A stretch of 64,000 bases of DNA, taken from positions 59,974,813 to 60,038,812 of the forward strand of contig OX439038.1 of NCBI GenBank assembly GCA_949317995.1, written 5' to 3'. Origin of the DNA: Acholoe squamosa (taxonomy: Eukaryota; Annelida; Polychaeta; Phyllodocida; Polynoidae). This document shows, piece after piece, positions 33,501 to 45,249 of this stretch. A program made the translations under genes and the position numbers. How positions within the stretch are numbered: position 1 is the stretch's first letter; each line of letters begins with the position of its first letter. The notes under the pieces are model-generated. The model had not been told where the DNA came from. It saw only the letters and a program-made list of their open reading frames with translations, and did no database searches.

Positions 33501-34948
33501 TATATTATATACCGAATTCTTTTACAATTGTAGAACAACAACAACACCACAGATATAAAATTTATTTAGGGAGGACTCATGGATAACATGGCATTGGACT
33601 GATATTTAGGTTATCTACACCCTTAGGATTATATTATACCTTAACATAGACTTTTATATAACTACTGAGAATAGAATACACAACTGATGATAATCCCACT
33701 GTAGCACCAGGACAGGTGCTCCACAAGGAAAGGCCATATTTTATATCGACTATTGTCCGTACATGTGCCTATTTGTGGATTCACTAAGGCTCATCAGCAG
33801 GAAGGAAGGGAGAGATAAGAGTCGGAGATGTAGGGAGCAGAGAGGAGAGGATCTAGACAGAATTCTGTGCAAAAATATAAGCTCTGTCTTGTTTCACATT
33901 AACAAACGAGATGCAGACAGAGCAGAGGCAGAAATCGGAGGCGAATGACAAGCACATCTTGCCAGAGTAGAGTGGGGTGCAGCTAGAAAATAATATTAGC
34001 CAATGTGAAATGAAACAGGCTAGTTCTACAGTAGGAGTGGGAGTAGAAAAAGTGGAGTCGCGTTTCACATAACACTGATACTTGTCATGGTAGACAATGG
34101 CAGTGATGAACTATTAGGGCTTGCCAATTAATGGATATCAGGGAAGAGGGAGTCACATTTTATTTACTAGCAGCAACATGGACTCCACTGTTATCATCTA
34201 AAAATGAATCTGGGTTATCTTCACCGTCCTTTCTCTTCTAAATGACTAAATAATCACTTGGGGGAAACTGGAATTTACTTATTTCATTATCGAACTGAGT
34301 TAATTTACACTCTCACACTTGTTATTTGCTTAAAAAGTATAATTTTATTTATACATCCATATAATCATGAATCTAAAATAGGATTATCCACACGTTGCTG
34401 GTCATAATACAGTACAGAAATGTTTATATTCCACAATACACAAACACCACTTTGCTTTTCATTTTACTGTCTCTTCCAATCAAACCTAAATGTCTGTGCC
34501 TAAAGTATCAGCTTCTTTTCTGTAGATTCCCATCAATGATTGGAGACAGTCTAACGTATTGGGTGGCTGATTAGATTATTCTACCAATATGATGTATATA
34601 CAGCACCTACTAGGGATTAAATCATACATAGGTATACAACAGCTTCATTGCAATCACACTCCTCAATATATTGTCTGTCATTAGGTCTGCGGACACCCAT
34701 GATAACACCTGTGGGATTGGTAAGAGGAATATAGATTTATAAGTATTACTGTTCTAAATGCTTCCAGTATAGACCATTTCTATAGACACAGATGAGAAAT
34801 AAAATCTCAAATGGTTAGAAGAATTCGCATGATGTTCTCAATTAAAGAACTATTTATTTTAGCTATTATATTTATATAATAGACACAACTAGAACAACAA
34901 AAGTTTCATTTCAGTTGGATTTTATTTTTCCATTTGTAGTTAACAACG
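33501..34948. other. No recognisable gene
   Basis: AT-rich, with an AG-rich patch at 33,800-33,860. No coding similarity. Confidence 0.4.
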
Positions 34949-34986
34949 ATCACAACGTTTCGGCATGTGTGCCTTCATCAGGTGAT
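34949..34986 (-). ncRNA. Minimal hammerhead ribozyme motif (Penelope-like/retroelement type)
   Basis: The minus strand reads, in order, AUCAC, CUGAUGA, a stem II hairpin GGCACACAUGCC, GAAAC, GUU and GUGAU. CUGAUGA and GAAA are the two invariant hammerhead core strands. Stem II has four perfect pairs (GGCA/UGCC). Stem I forms five perfect pairs (AUCAC with GUGAU) directly flanking the core and the expected GUU cleavage triplet, which puts the cut between 34,953 and 34,954. Stem III is only AC/GU without a loop, and AACGUU is self-complementary. This is the short-stem-III arrangement known from hammerheads of Penelope-like elements and retrozymes, which act as dimers. No reverse transcriptase lies nearby, so this is probably a fragment of such an element. 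Confidence 0.75.
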
Positions 34987-36576
34987 TTATTTATTTTAGC
35001 CTTTTAACCAGACCAAAGGATTGCAGATTATACATTTTTTCTGGAACCCAATCATGTAATCTATTTTCATGCAGGGGACGATCTAAGCGTATAGGGGGTA
35101 TAGAATAAACCAAATGTGACTAACCGTTGTTGTGGCATTATTAGAATGATAATATGGTGTAGAAACCCAATGCCATGAAAATTTAGGATGAGGGTGAGTG
35201 TCTAAAACGTGTAGAGTAGCCACCTGTCACTGGCCCTTTAATCAAATATGACAGCCGTTTTAAGAGTCTATTATCCGGTTGGTTATAAAGGGAGGTCCTC
35301 CCAATACAAACAAAAAGGGCGAGAATATTGGACACCCCTCCACGAAGAGAAGGGGTTACCTATTAATTTGGCTATGAATCTAAAGCATAACACCTCTTTC
35401 CCTCACTCTACCTATTCATCCCCTCCATAGTCCCATTCCAATCCGGGAACACTCCTTGTATGGAGCCCAACCCTCAAACCTATCATCTGCTGTTGCCAAT
35501 TCCCAATCGACTGTTGAATACACAGTTACATCCAAAGCCCAATGCAATACCCTCTTTACTCTCCATGAAAATTACCCAATGCACATGTTTTTTTTTACTT
35601 TGGCTTTTATACTGCTTGGAGGACTGGAAGATTGGAAGACAGGCCCCTTCTAAAGTACAGGCATAGGTAGCACACATTGAGTGTGAAGCAGGATTCCATT
35701 TTAAATGAATATCATGATAAATTTCCTTGCCAATTTTACAGGCCTCGACATATTCTTTGCATGATGATGCAGCATAACTGTTGCTTTCTGGGTGATACAA
35801 CCACTCCTTCTCCCACTCACCTTCTCACCTACACTCAGATCCGTCCATACCCTCCACCAAACACCCTCAATCCAGACCCACAGAAGCTATATCCCTGCCT
35901 GCCATTCTCCTTTCAGCGTGGACAATAGTCCCACTACGGCCCCTTGTGAATCCTCTCCCCGATGGTCTACCATCTCCCTAAGGCCGGAGGGAACATCAAG
36001 AAGCCCAAAATTTGACAGCAATAGGCACATTTAACGCAGTTTCCATGTTCAGACTCGCTGGACAAAACCCGGGTCCCTGCCCCTGTCGCTACTCTGAGCC
36101 CGTAGGCTAGAGGAGTCCGTCGGATGTTACACTGAGTCGTTCTGAGTGCGAATGAGTGGCTGTGAGCTAGTGGGATGAGAGTGGGTGTTACGTGTAGGGT
36201 GTTTGGAGAGGGGAGATAGATAGTGTTGATGCTATGTAGATAATGTGATTCTAGTGTCCAATCAACTGCACGAAATAAGATTTTAGAACAGTTTGTTTTT
36301 GAAAACCTCCTTGATTAAAACTGCGTATGAACTATACACAGGACGAATGAAAGGTAGGAAAATATTGGGATAGGGAGAGGAAGCGCCGTAGTGGTGTTCA
36401 GTGATGTGGGCTACGCCAACAAAAGACTCCACTAGGGGATGTAATGTGTTGATAGAAAAAAAGAGTTCACATACTCATAAAACCTATGCCCTCTTTTTCA
36501 TGCAGTTATCACACTCTTAGACGAAGGCTTAGCTTCAGACCTTTTGAAATGGAAGGCAAAAATATACATTGAATTG
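34987..36576. other. No recognisable gene
   Basis: Overlapping frames at 35,450-35,930 on both strands (up to 105 codons) resemble no known protein. The left part may belong to the element that carried the ribozyme. Confidence 0.35.
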
Positions 36577-37735
36577 AATATGAGAGGACTATATATTATA
36601 TAGTCCTCTTATACCCGGCCAGGTGTGGGACCTGTTTGCCCCCACACCACAAATACACCTTGCAAGCCTACTAATAATTATAAAGAAAGACATGAAGCTG
36701 TTATTTCCAGGACTAGTCAGTGTTGCATTTTACATGAAATATCTGGATCCCTACTATGAACCTACCTGTGTATTAATGATATAGGGAAAGTGGGACTACC
36801 TATCTCCTACAGCAGTGGTGGAGGGAGGGGAGGGGGGCAGGGCAGGGCAGGGTAGGGTGAGAGGAGGCCAGGGCAGGGTAGGGTGAGGGCAGGGCAGGGT
36901 GAGGGCAGGGCAGGGCAGGGCAGGACAGGGCAGGGTAGGGTGATAGCAGGAGAGGGCAGTGGATGGCAGGGGATGGCAGGGCAGGGTGAGAGGAGGGCAA
37001 GGGAGGGCAGGGCAGGGTAGGGTGAGAGGAGGCCAGGGCAGGGCAGGGTGAGGGCAGGGGATGGCAGGGCAGGGTGAGAGGAGGGCAGGGCAGGGTGAGA
37101 GGAGGGCAGGGGATGGCAGGGCAGAGCAGGGTGAGAGGAGGGCAAGGGAGGGCAGGGCAGGGTTAGAGGAGGGCAGGGCAGGGTGGGGGAGGGCAGGGCA
37201 GGGGAGGGCAGGGTGAGAGAAGATGAGGGGGAAAGGGTAGGGCAGGTTGAGGGAATGAGGAGGAGATGAAAGGGGTAGGGGATGGATGGGGGGGGGGGTG
37301 AAGAAAAGAGGGAGAGTGAGGGGGAACACTCATCACAGAGTTCAGAACAGTCCAGAATATGAGGCTGCCCTGTTCAAACCCACTCTCATCCCAGACTGAG
37401 AAGACTTTATGCAGCTAAGCACCCATCTTGGGATGCCCATTTTGAAACCATCCTGGGCCCGATGTGGTTGCCCATTTTAAAGCTGACCAGTGCCCAAATC
37501 AGTCAGCCCAATGTGGCCCAGACCATATGCTGAGGACAAAGCCCATTGGGAGCCCAAAGGGCTCAAGTCGGTTTGCCTGATTTGAGCTGCCCTGTGTGGC
37601 CCTGACTTGAAACCCAGCATCTGCCGAACCCAAAACCCATAAACTGAATGCTGCCCGCTTTAACCCACCTTATCCCTGGTAAAACCAATTTGGCCCCGAT
37701 TGGGCTTGCTACATGGGTTGCCAGGGCTCTAAAAC
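36577..37735 (-). mobile_element. CCCTGC-rich interspersed element, copy 2 (inverted)
   Basis: Reverse complement of 18,063-19,510: left edge AGAGGACTATATATTATATA forming a terminal palindrome with TAGTCCTCT, then the GGGCAGGGCAGGG minisatellite (36,830-37,215), then the GGGCCACA/TGGGC-rich arm ending at TTGCTACATGGGTTG. The minisatellite differs in length and order from copy 1, so it evolves independently in each copy. Proline-rich frames here are artefacts. Confidence 0.72.
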
Positions 37736-38009
37736 GCATCATGGCGACCAATAGGCATAGTGAATCAATGCACTGTGTAGCCAATAATGGGTTATCTTGC
37801 TATAAAAGGATTGTGCAACACCTTATAAATACATGTAAATATTTTTCTCCCATTTTCGTCACTATGAGTATGACAACATAACCAAGCTTGGAAACACTCT
37901 GGCTAGTCACCTGCATCCCTAAATATCCTTTGTACGTCACCATCCTGACGGTGCTACGTGTCCAGTACACATTGCTCTTCGTGTTCTTTTTTTTTTATAA
38001 AGAATTACA
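37736..38009. other. Upstream region of the receptor gene
   Basis: CCTTATAAATACATG at about 37,822 is the only TATA-like element, roughly 180 bp before the ATG. A T tract precedes the start codon. No CpG-island-like composition. Confidence 0.3.
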
Positions 38010-39007
38010 ATGTCAAACGCATCAGATAATTCATCCAGTCTATTGGACACTGGTTCATCAACATCCAACACAGTGGTGTTCATTTTTCAGCATGTTTTTG
38101 GACTAAGTGCAATTGTGGCAAACTTACTGTTACTGCTCTCATTATGCATATTGAGGTCAATTCATCTCAGGAAGACTACAAGGACTTTCTTTGCATTCGA
38201 GGCTATTTGCCACTTGACTATGGGTGGTCTGATGATAATACGGCTGCATATACAATCCGAATTCTGCAGTGCATTGGGACCTGCTGTTTTAACATATGGT
38301 TTCATGATGATTATGGGTATTTTTCTACTTTCATTGGACACTTTTCTGCCCCTTGCAAAGCCATATACCCACCATAAGATCATTACGAAAAGGATGGCCA
38401 TGCTTCTGGTCACATTCCTTGGTATTCTCATGGTGATAATTTCCTCTGTGGGCTATGCTATAGCAAAGAGGAACAAGAGTCAGAAAGCTAAGGTCTGTAC
38501 ACTAAATACCAGTCAACTACATCCAGCAGGCATATTGGCAACATTCGGAATATGTATTCTATTGATGATAATGTCAGGTATACTTCAAGGATGTACAGTG
38601 TGTCGACTGAGGAGAAATTGCCTAAGAGCAATAACAGCAACAACATGGAGGACCCTCGTATTGCAACCATCTCCCACCTTGTAAACCAGATGCGCGCTCA
38701 AGAATCTGGAAATCAGGAAGCTGTAAATGCACCCCGAGCACGGCAGAAACGACTAGTGAATATTCTCACCATATCATCACTTTTGACATTCACATGCATG
38801 TTTCCTACACTTGTAGCACTTCTGACCACAGGAATCTATAATATCATGGACAAGGTTCCTCCAGATTTGGATCTAATCCGTTCTTCTTTACTGTCAGGCG
38901 TCCATGGTACACTTTATCCATTTACTGTCATCACAATGAGTTATGAATTACAGCACACACTCAGGGCTTTGTTCTTAAGGAACAGGGTTAACCAGAGAGA
39001 GAATTAA
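38010..39007 (+). pseudogene. Intronless rhodopsin-like seven-transmembrane receptor, broken by one frameshift
   Basis: The ATG at 38,010 opens a frame with an N-terminal tail bearing two N-glycosylation sequons (NAS, NSS). TM1 is about residues 22-48 (ANLLLL in place of GNxLV), TM2 about 59-80, and TM3 about 89-111 with Cys at its start. LDTFLPLAKPY replaces DRY-x5-P, and TM4 is about 128-150. An extracellular-loop Cys (about 163) is the likely disulfide partner, and TM5 is about 172-190. Near 38,580 the reading moves to another frame, which carries intracellular loop 3 (VSTEEKLPKSNNSNN), TM6 with CMFP in place of CWxP, and TM7 with YPFTVI in place of NPxxY, ending at TAA 39,005. No plausible intron spans the change. 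The atypical motifs point to a lineage-specific orphan family; ligand unknown. The frameshift is either inactivating or a sequencing error. Confidence 0.7.
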
Positions 39008-39169
39008 AGCATGTTCCCAATTGCTAGCATGATGAATGAATGGTGAGTCATTTTTCAAGCTGAAACAAATGCCATTATTGCATTTGAGGAGTCTGATGCT
39101 GACAAAGTCCCTGCATGTATCATACTGCAATATATAGTATAAAGGTCTAATAAACTATAGAGCGTGTGA

Positions 39170-39345
39170 CATGAGTAGGTACCTGGTAGTGCAGCTCTCT
39201 CTATTTTAAACAAGGCAGGTGACCTTTCAGACTAATGTGGTGAGTGCAAGTTGAATGGTGAAGCAGTGCACCACTTGTTAAGAAAAGAGGGCACATACTC
39301 ACAGCTCTTTTTACAATAGGAGCAACACCCTCCTGGACTCTCCAG
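39170..39345 (+). repeat. Dispersed repeat R4, copy 2
   Basis: Inverted match to 17,125-17,310, about 160 bp downstream of the receptor stop codon; may overlap its 3' UTR. Confidence 0.75.
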
Positions 39346-42300
39346 CACTGTATTGGTGCATCATTACAACAAAAAGAAGAAGCTCAGGACATCAGGCGGC
39401 ATTGAGATGGTTAATACAGGTCAACATGCAAAAGTCAATGATAAATGTGAAAGGCAAAAGTACAGAAAGGAGAGAATTGAGTCAGGCAATGACAAAATAT
39501 GTCAAATTCCTGCAGAGATACATTTTGTTAGGTCATGCGATTAGGTCAAGTACTAAACAAGCAGCCCATAGCCACTGAAAGTGACTTGAAGTAGCTTTTT
39601 GTTTTAGTAGCACCCCATGCTTTACATCTGTAACTTTAATACAATAGTGACATATCAATCTCAATTCCCTACTGTGTAGAGAATGGGAGCAATGTTTTGA
39701 ATGCATATAACATCAAAATACTTAAACAGTCAAAATTGTACAATTTTGTGAAAACCTATGAAGAGAATCAGATGATGAAAGTGGGATGTGGAGTAACCCA
39801 TCTTTGTAGTCGTCTTTTTGGATTTGATATATCGTTCTAAGGAACAAAGTCCATATGAAACATTGTGATGGCAAAGAAAATGATATCAATGATTGTGTTG
39901 TAACATATGGATGTGATGATTAACAAACTGATTAAAACCAACCTGTTCCCTTTTGAATCAACTGTGGATTATCAACTACACAGAAGGCATCAGCTTATAC
40001 TTTTGCAATTGCATTGACCTACTGTAGCAGCTACGTACATATAATGCATTAACTGTAATTTAGAACTATTGAAAGCAGGAAGACTCACTCAGAAGACAAC
40101 TTTCAAGCAATATGCCTGGGGGAAATCTAGTTAATTTACAGACAACAAAACAGAATAAATCGACTATCGAAGATACTGTGCTTTCCCTACAATTGTGTTT
40201 GATGGAGCAACCCGGAGGACTACTTGGCGTCAGCACTAAATTAAAGCACATTAGAAAAAGTACCAGGAAGCTTGCTGTGAGACTTATAAGGTAGTAGTAA
40301 TGTGTTAACTGCTGCAGGTGTTGCCTTGTAAAACAACACTTTAATCTCTCACTCTGCAGCACAGCTACACGCCTTTCATTCTCACCGCTTCGGAGTGTTA
40401 TATTTTGATTCACTACTGTCCCTTTTCCCTTCCCCAATTATGTATGTACATTAATGACTGTAGTATATACAGTTTAATATCTCTCACCCCAGAATGCCCC
40501 TACACTGAAAATATGGACTAGTAGAAAATTGATCAGCGCAGATGAGTTTAGGTGATCTTTCATGATAGATGACCAAAGGTCATCATTTTGATTACCTTAT
40601 TTCTGCCACCAGGGGCCCCTACTATCCAATTATGTTATAATTATATGATTAATGCCCAAGGACATGTACTGATTGAAAGCTATACTGGAGTATTAATAAT
40701 TGAATAAACAGACAACATTGAACATCTGAACATGAAGAATTCATTTTACAAAAAAAGAATGAATGTGATACAGATTCATTAAGAGCTTAGACACCTTTTC
40801 TGCTTCAAAAGTTTCATTCATACAAAAGTCATATGAGAATAACCACTGATCAGTAAAATGCAAACCTATACCACATGGGGTCAATTCCAAAAGCATGGAT
40901 ATACTCCAACGACATTCCTGCATGGATGGGAGGGAACTCAAGAATAAAACTGAAACTCTATTGTTTAAGCCAACTAGCAGTAAAATAAAAGGAAAAGTAA
41001 TCAAAATGATCACCCATGTCATCATTTTGATGACTGTGTTTTGCTCAGTTATGTGAAAAAAAATATCAATTTGATGACCTAAAGTGATCACATATAATCA
41101 CCCAAAGATGACAAGGGTGCTCCCCCCAGTCCCAGTCAGTTTGATCACCCTAAAGTGATCACTACTGATCACTTTTTTTCAAATATATATTTTCTGTGTA
41201 TATGCATGTATACATATCCCAGCTTACCCTTTTCCTCCTATTTATCCCCTCCTGCTCTGCCATCAGCATACAACCAAAATTTCGCGAGAATCTGGTCATA
41301 ATTATCCAAATCGAGATTCCAGAGGTGAATAGATAGATTTGGCTATTACGAAAAAGGTGGCATCCTGGAACAAAGGCCTGCCGTAGTCCTCAGCTTGTCA
41401 GTTACTGCATGCCAGTCCTGTCTCTTATTAATAAGCTTGACGTTCTTGGATGGACTGATGGCAACAGTGGTTAAGATGGACTTACCTGATTTTTCAATCC
41501 ACCATAGCCATATTCATGAAACAGACTCATTCATTCAACGGGGCCAACCTCTTAGTGTAAAGTCACAGAGAATGGAAGATCCACACTATGTTTCACGGGT
41601 GACCCTTTCTGTTTGATCTCTATTACATACAAGGTACAGGCCTACATGTATATCTATAAGGTAATTAGACATCTCACATCATTCTATAATTCATGGTTAA
41701 CTACATGAAATGAGTCATCCCAAATGCTTCGCGCTTTTCTTCTTTAATGCATTCTGGGAAAGTCTACTTCTAAATCTGTGCACCCCTTTCTTCTAGCCAG
41801 CTCCGAGTGCATTTACTCAACATAGAGTACTCTAGATCAAAGCGTAGGACCCCATGAGCCCTTCCTTAAAAGGCCTGTTTATTTGCTCGCTGCTCCTCTC
41901 GATGGCTCAGGCGAGCTGCTCGGCTTGACCTCATTTGGAATCCGCTTCGACGCCCATATAGCTCAGCATACCCTGTTAGAAATCCAAAGCTCAGTGCAAA
42001 TTCGACGTCTGTGGCAGGCTAATAGTGGCCAGCTTGCATTTATTGATGCCAGTTCCAATTTTAATTGCACTTCACAAAATTAAAAAGCACAAAAAAGAAA
42101 GAAGATAAAACTGGGGATTAGAATAGGTGGGAGTGGATGAGTTGGATTTAGGCTGTCAATCCCAGCTGGCAGGAATAATTCTCTTATACAGGGTTCAGTG
42201 TGTGGGGATGTAGATCAGCAATAGAGGCTGGAGGATCCCCTCATCCCTCCCCTACTGTGGACTGTACACACACACACACACACACAATGATGCAGCATTA

Positions 42301-42357
42301 CAGACAGCTCAGGGCCTGCAAATAGCACAAAGGGATAGGGCGGGTCCGCTTACAGTA
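39346..42357. other. About 3 kb with no gene; GATCA/TCATC-rich short motifs
   Basis: At 40,550-40,600 and 41,000-41,180 the motifs GTGATCA, GATGAC and CATCATTTTGAT recur several times in both orientations (for example CCTAAAGTGATCACTACTGA), suggesting a degenerate element with inverted subrepeats. A (CA)n run is at 42,270-42,287. No protein similarity. Confidence 0.4.
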
Positions 42358-42359
42358 TA

Positions 42360-42500
42360 CCGTATTGACCTGTATAAGCTCCCGGGCGCTCATTTATTTC
42401 AACTAGGCTACACTCCCAGCGCTTATTCAAGACTTAATTTCTAGTGTATGTTGAAATTTCAACACCTCTATACCGCGGGCACTTATACAGGCCAATACGG
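42360..42500. mobile_element. TA-flanked TIR element (Tc1/mariner-type MITE)
   Basis: Inverted ends CCGTATTGACCTGTATAAGC and its near-complement (about 27 bp, few mismatches) are each bordered by TA (42,358-42,359 and 42,501-42,502). 141 bp, non-coding. Confidence 0.75.
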
Positions 42501-42626
42501 TAACTCCACTGTAAGCTAAGTATAGGATAGCTATTGAAGCAAGCCACCCCACACAGCCTTTGCCTATGATTGTCATGATCGGCCCATGGGTAGAAACGAT
42601 CCCTTGTGCTTATAAATACTTGTTTA

Positions 42627-42745
42627 GTTATTTTAATGTGATGTAAAATAACTGTGATTATTATCATAGTATCCTACCGACCACTAACATGGGTTGGCTT
42701 AGAGAGACAGGTCAGGTACCGTGAGCTTATCGTCATACTTTAACA
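42627..42745 (-). repeat. DIRS 3' inverted terminal repeat
   Basis: GGCTTAGAGAGACAGGTCAG through GTGAGCTTATCGTCA (42,695-42,735) matches the reverse complement of 48,840-48,885 with one mismatch. The outer part (GTATCCTACCGACCACTAAC) is related to, but diverges at the tip from, the 5' repeat, as in DIRS-1. Confidence 0.85.
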
Positions 42746-42799
42746 TAATTTGAGTTTTAATTACGCTGGTGACTTAGTGGTGGTAAGAGTGTTTCTGGC

Positions 42800-42945
42800 A
42801 CAAGGGCTGGGCCAACCCATGTCAGTGGTTGATAGGATACTATAATAATAATCACAGCTATTTTACATTACATTGAAATGACAATTATTACCATTAGGTA
42901 TCCATTATCAACCACTGACTATGTGGGTTGGCTATGTCAACTTGT
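42800..42945 (-). repeat. DIRS internal complementary region
   Basis: The left part (CCAACCCATGTCAGTGGTTG to TTACATTACATTGAAATGA) is the reverse complement of the element's right tip. The right part (AATTATTACCATTAGGTATC onward) is the reverse complement of its left tip at 48,895-48,931. The two meet near 42,890, reproducing a circle junction. Confidence 0.8.
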
Positions 42946-43402
42946 TCATGAAATTAAAACTCAGGCATGAGCATGCTATCTAAAATAAGTTTTATTATAT
43001 GTTAGCAAAACTACAGTCATCATTTTATATGTAGACAAACATATATAATAGGTCAGGAACTTCATGTTCCGAGTAAACAGGCAAAACATTGTGTAGACCT
43101 TGTATGACATAAGAGTGTTATTTCAATGACTGTAGGGGTAATGTACCTCCCCCCCCTTTTTCCTTAAGGGAAAATAGTTTACAGCTATCGTGCTGTAATA
43201 GCCTCAGCACTCATTATGCCTGTAACTGTCTTGGAGGCTGAAAGTCACCAAATCTTGTATAGGATATAACTGATACACAACGTAACCTAAGCTAATACTT
43301 GGATATAAGTGACTAAATAATGTTATGTAGATATTTCTACCCTATAATAAATTCATCTGCAGATGAATTTGTTCGCAAAACAAGTGTATGAGTGTTTATG
43401 CA

Positions 43403-44076
43403 TCATACATCCAGCAGAAATGGGATAAAGTCTGTAGGCTGCAGGACAGGTGGTATATACAAGGGTCTATTATAGAACCGAGCGAAGGTGGTTTCATTTG
43501 ACCATCCTGCTGATCTGAGAATCTCATGTACCAGGACTTGTTTTCTTGCTGTGGCTGATGTTGACGCATGGCAAGCAGAGTAAGCTGTATACTGCTCATC
43601 TACTCCAGCATCTTTCAGCACTGATTTTACTTGTCTGGATATTGTCTTTGCCCTGGCCCTGGAGGTGGGCAGTTTTACTGTCGAAAAGACAAATGGCATA
43701 GCAGATTGTGACCTTTGGTCAGCAATGTATGCCTGAGATGGGAATACAATCACAACCTTTCATCTTCTCTTCTTTGAAAGTACATAATCAGCGGCTTGTC
43801 ATTTGGGTTGTTTGTTTTTGTGCAAAGTGAGTATGTAATTTTGACTGAGTGGTCAGTCCACTCACAGTCTCCTCTGAGCATAAGGTGCAGTGCCTGCAGT
43901 CTTTGTCCAGTGGCTAGTAAGACCAGTAGCATAGTATGTCTGGTAAGCTTCTCATAGTCTAGTCTCTGTATGTATCCCCAGTTCTGAATTGTTAATAATG
44001 CTGGCTGTGGGTCCCAAACAAATTCCATTGACTTTGTTGGGGGCTTTTGAACTTTTGTCCCTTTAACGAATCTCAA
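43403..44076 (-). pseudogene. DIRS tyrosine recombinase, degenerate
   Basis: The N-terminal half at 44,076-43,750 includes WDPQPALLTIQNWG and LLVLLATGQRLQALHLM, whose Arg is the first catalytic residue. The C-terminal half in another frame at 43,753-43,403 includes SVLKDAGVDEQYTAYSACHA and GWSNETTFARFYNRPL, the latter with the catalytic Tyr. The usual HSTR box is YSAC here, so the catalytic His and second Arg are gone. Two frames and a lost active site make it dead. Confidence 0.85.
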
Positions 44077-44099
44077 TATGGTAGGCTGTTCTCCAGCTG

Positions 44100-44741
44100 G
44101 TTTCCCATTGAATGTTATAAAACATGACAGAAATGACCTGGACGTATTGATGGCATTGTGACCTATTACCTTTCATGCCATTACCTTTCATGCAGTAAAG
44201 GATTAGCCCAGCAGATCACGCTATACGGTTTTCATATAGGGATAATCATTAGGTGTGATCTGCCCGCCAATGGGAATTTCTTGGTGGGGTCCCCTGGTCA
44301 CAACAGGGTTGAAGAGGTAATAGGGATTTGCAGGTGCTCGCTGTACCTCCTCAGCCTGGTGAGGCTGGTGAACCATGGCTGTGTTGCCCAGTTGGGGACC
44401 ACTAATAGTCCAGTGGTCTTGTCCTGCTTTATCTTCCTCAATACCCTGCCAATAAGAGAGAAAGGTAGGAGATTAATGAACTATTGTTCCATGTACAGGT
44501 GAATGCGTCGGTCGCCATAGCATTAGCATCGTAATGTAGTGAAATATATTTAGGGCAGATCACATTTTGATATGATGCAAACTTGTCAACCTGAGGTTTG
44601 TGAAATGCAGAGAAGATGTAATTTTGGGTGGTATGGGATAGTGACCACTCTGCAGATGAAGCAAACGCTGTCTGCCTCCACATTGAGTTTAGTAGGGCAG
44701 TAGGACAACTTGAAGGTGATTCTGTGTTTCCATGCATAAGG
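44100..44741 (-). pseudogene. RNase H-recombinase connecting region
   Basis: Contains VDKFASYQNVICPKYISLHY and NAMATDAFTCTWN, the DLFAS/ATDAF blocks always found between RNase H and recombinase in these elements. Downstream, in a second frame, come KIKQDKTTGLLVVPNWATQ and PWFTSL. Confidence 0.8.
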
Positions 44742-45110
44742 TTATATGCACTGTGTGACCTCATCACATGGTATGGAGCCCAGAGAACCACCTTTTCTGA
44801 TACAGCATAAGGCTGTTGTGTTGTCGATGAACAAATGTATATATTGCCCCTTCACGTGACGTTGAAGTTTCTTCACGGCCATGAGAACTGCCTTTAATTC
44901 CAGAATATTGATGTGCAGTTCTTGTAACTCGATGGGCCATTCTTCCCCATACTCAAAATCGCCTTGTTGCCAATAGCAACCCAACCCTGTTTTAGAGGAG
45001 TCTGTGTAGATTGACACCTGTGGGCAGATTTCTGTATAGAGCGCTGAGGCGATAGGGAGATGTGACAGCCACTGTTTGATGCAATCATGAACTGTGTCAT
45101 TTAGGTACAT
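44742..45110 (-). pseudogene. DIRS RNase H domain
   Basis: YTDSSKTGLGCYW (first Asp), HINILELKAVLMAVKKLQ (Glu) and HLFIDNTTALCCIRKGGS (second Asp) are the standard RNase H motifs. The catalytic acids are intact, but the frame is isolated from the RT by stops. Confidence 0.88.
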
Positions 45111-45249
45111 GGTTACATCATAGTTACCTTATGACTTGGCAAGGGCCCAATATTTAACTCTCTGAAGGAGTTTGATGTGGACCTTGGCCCTGTCATTTCC
45201 AGGTTCAGTGGCTGCCAGTTTTCCTATGACTGCTACAAACTGCCTGATT

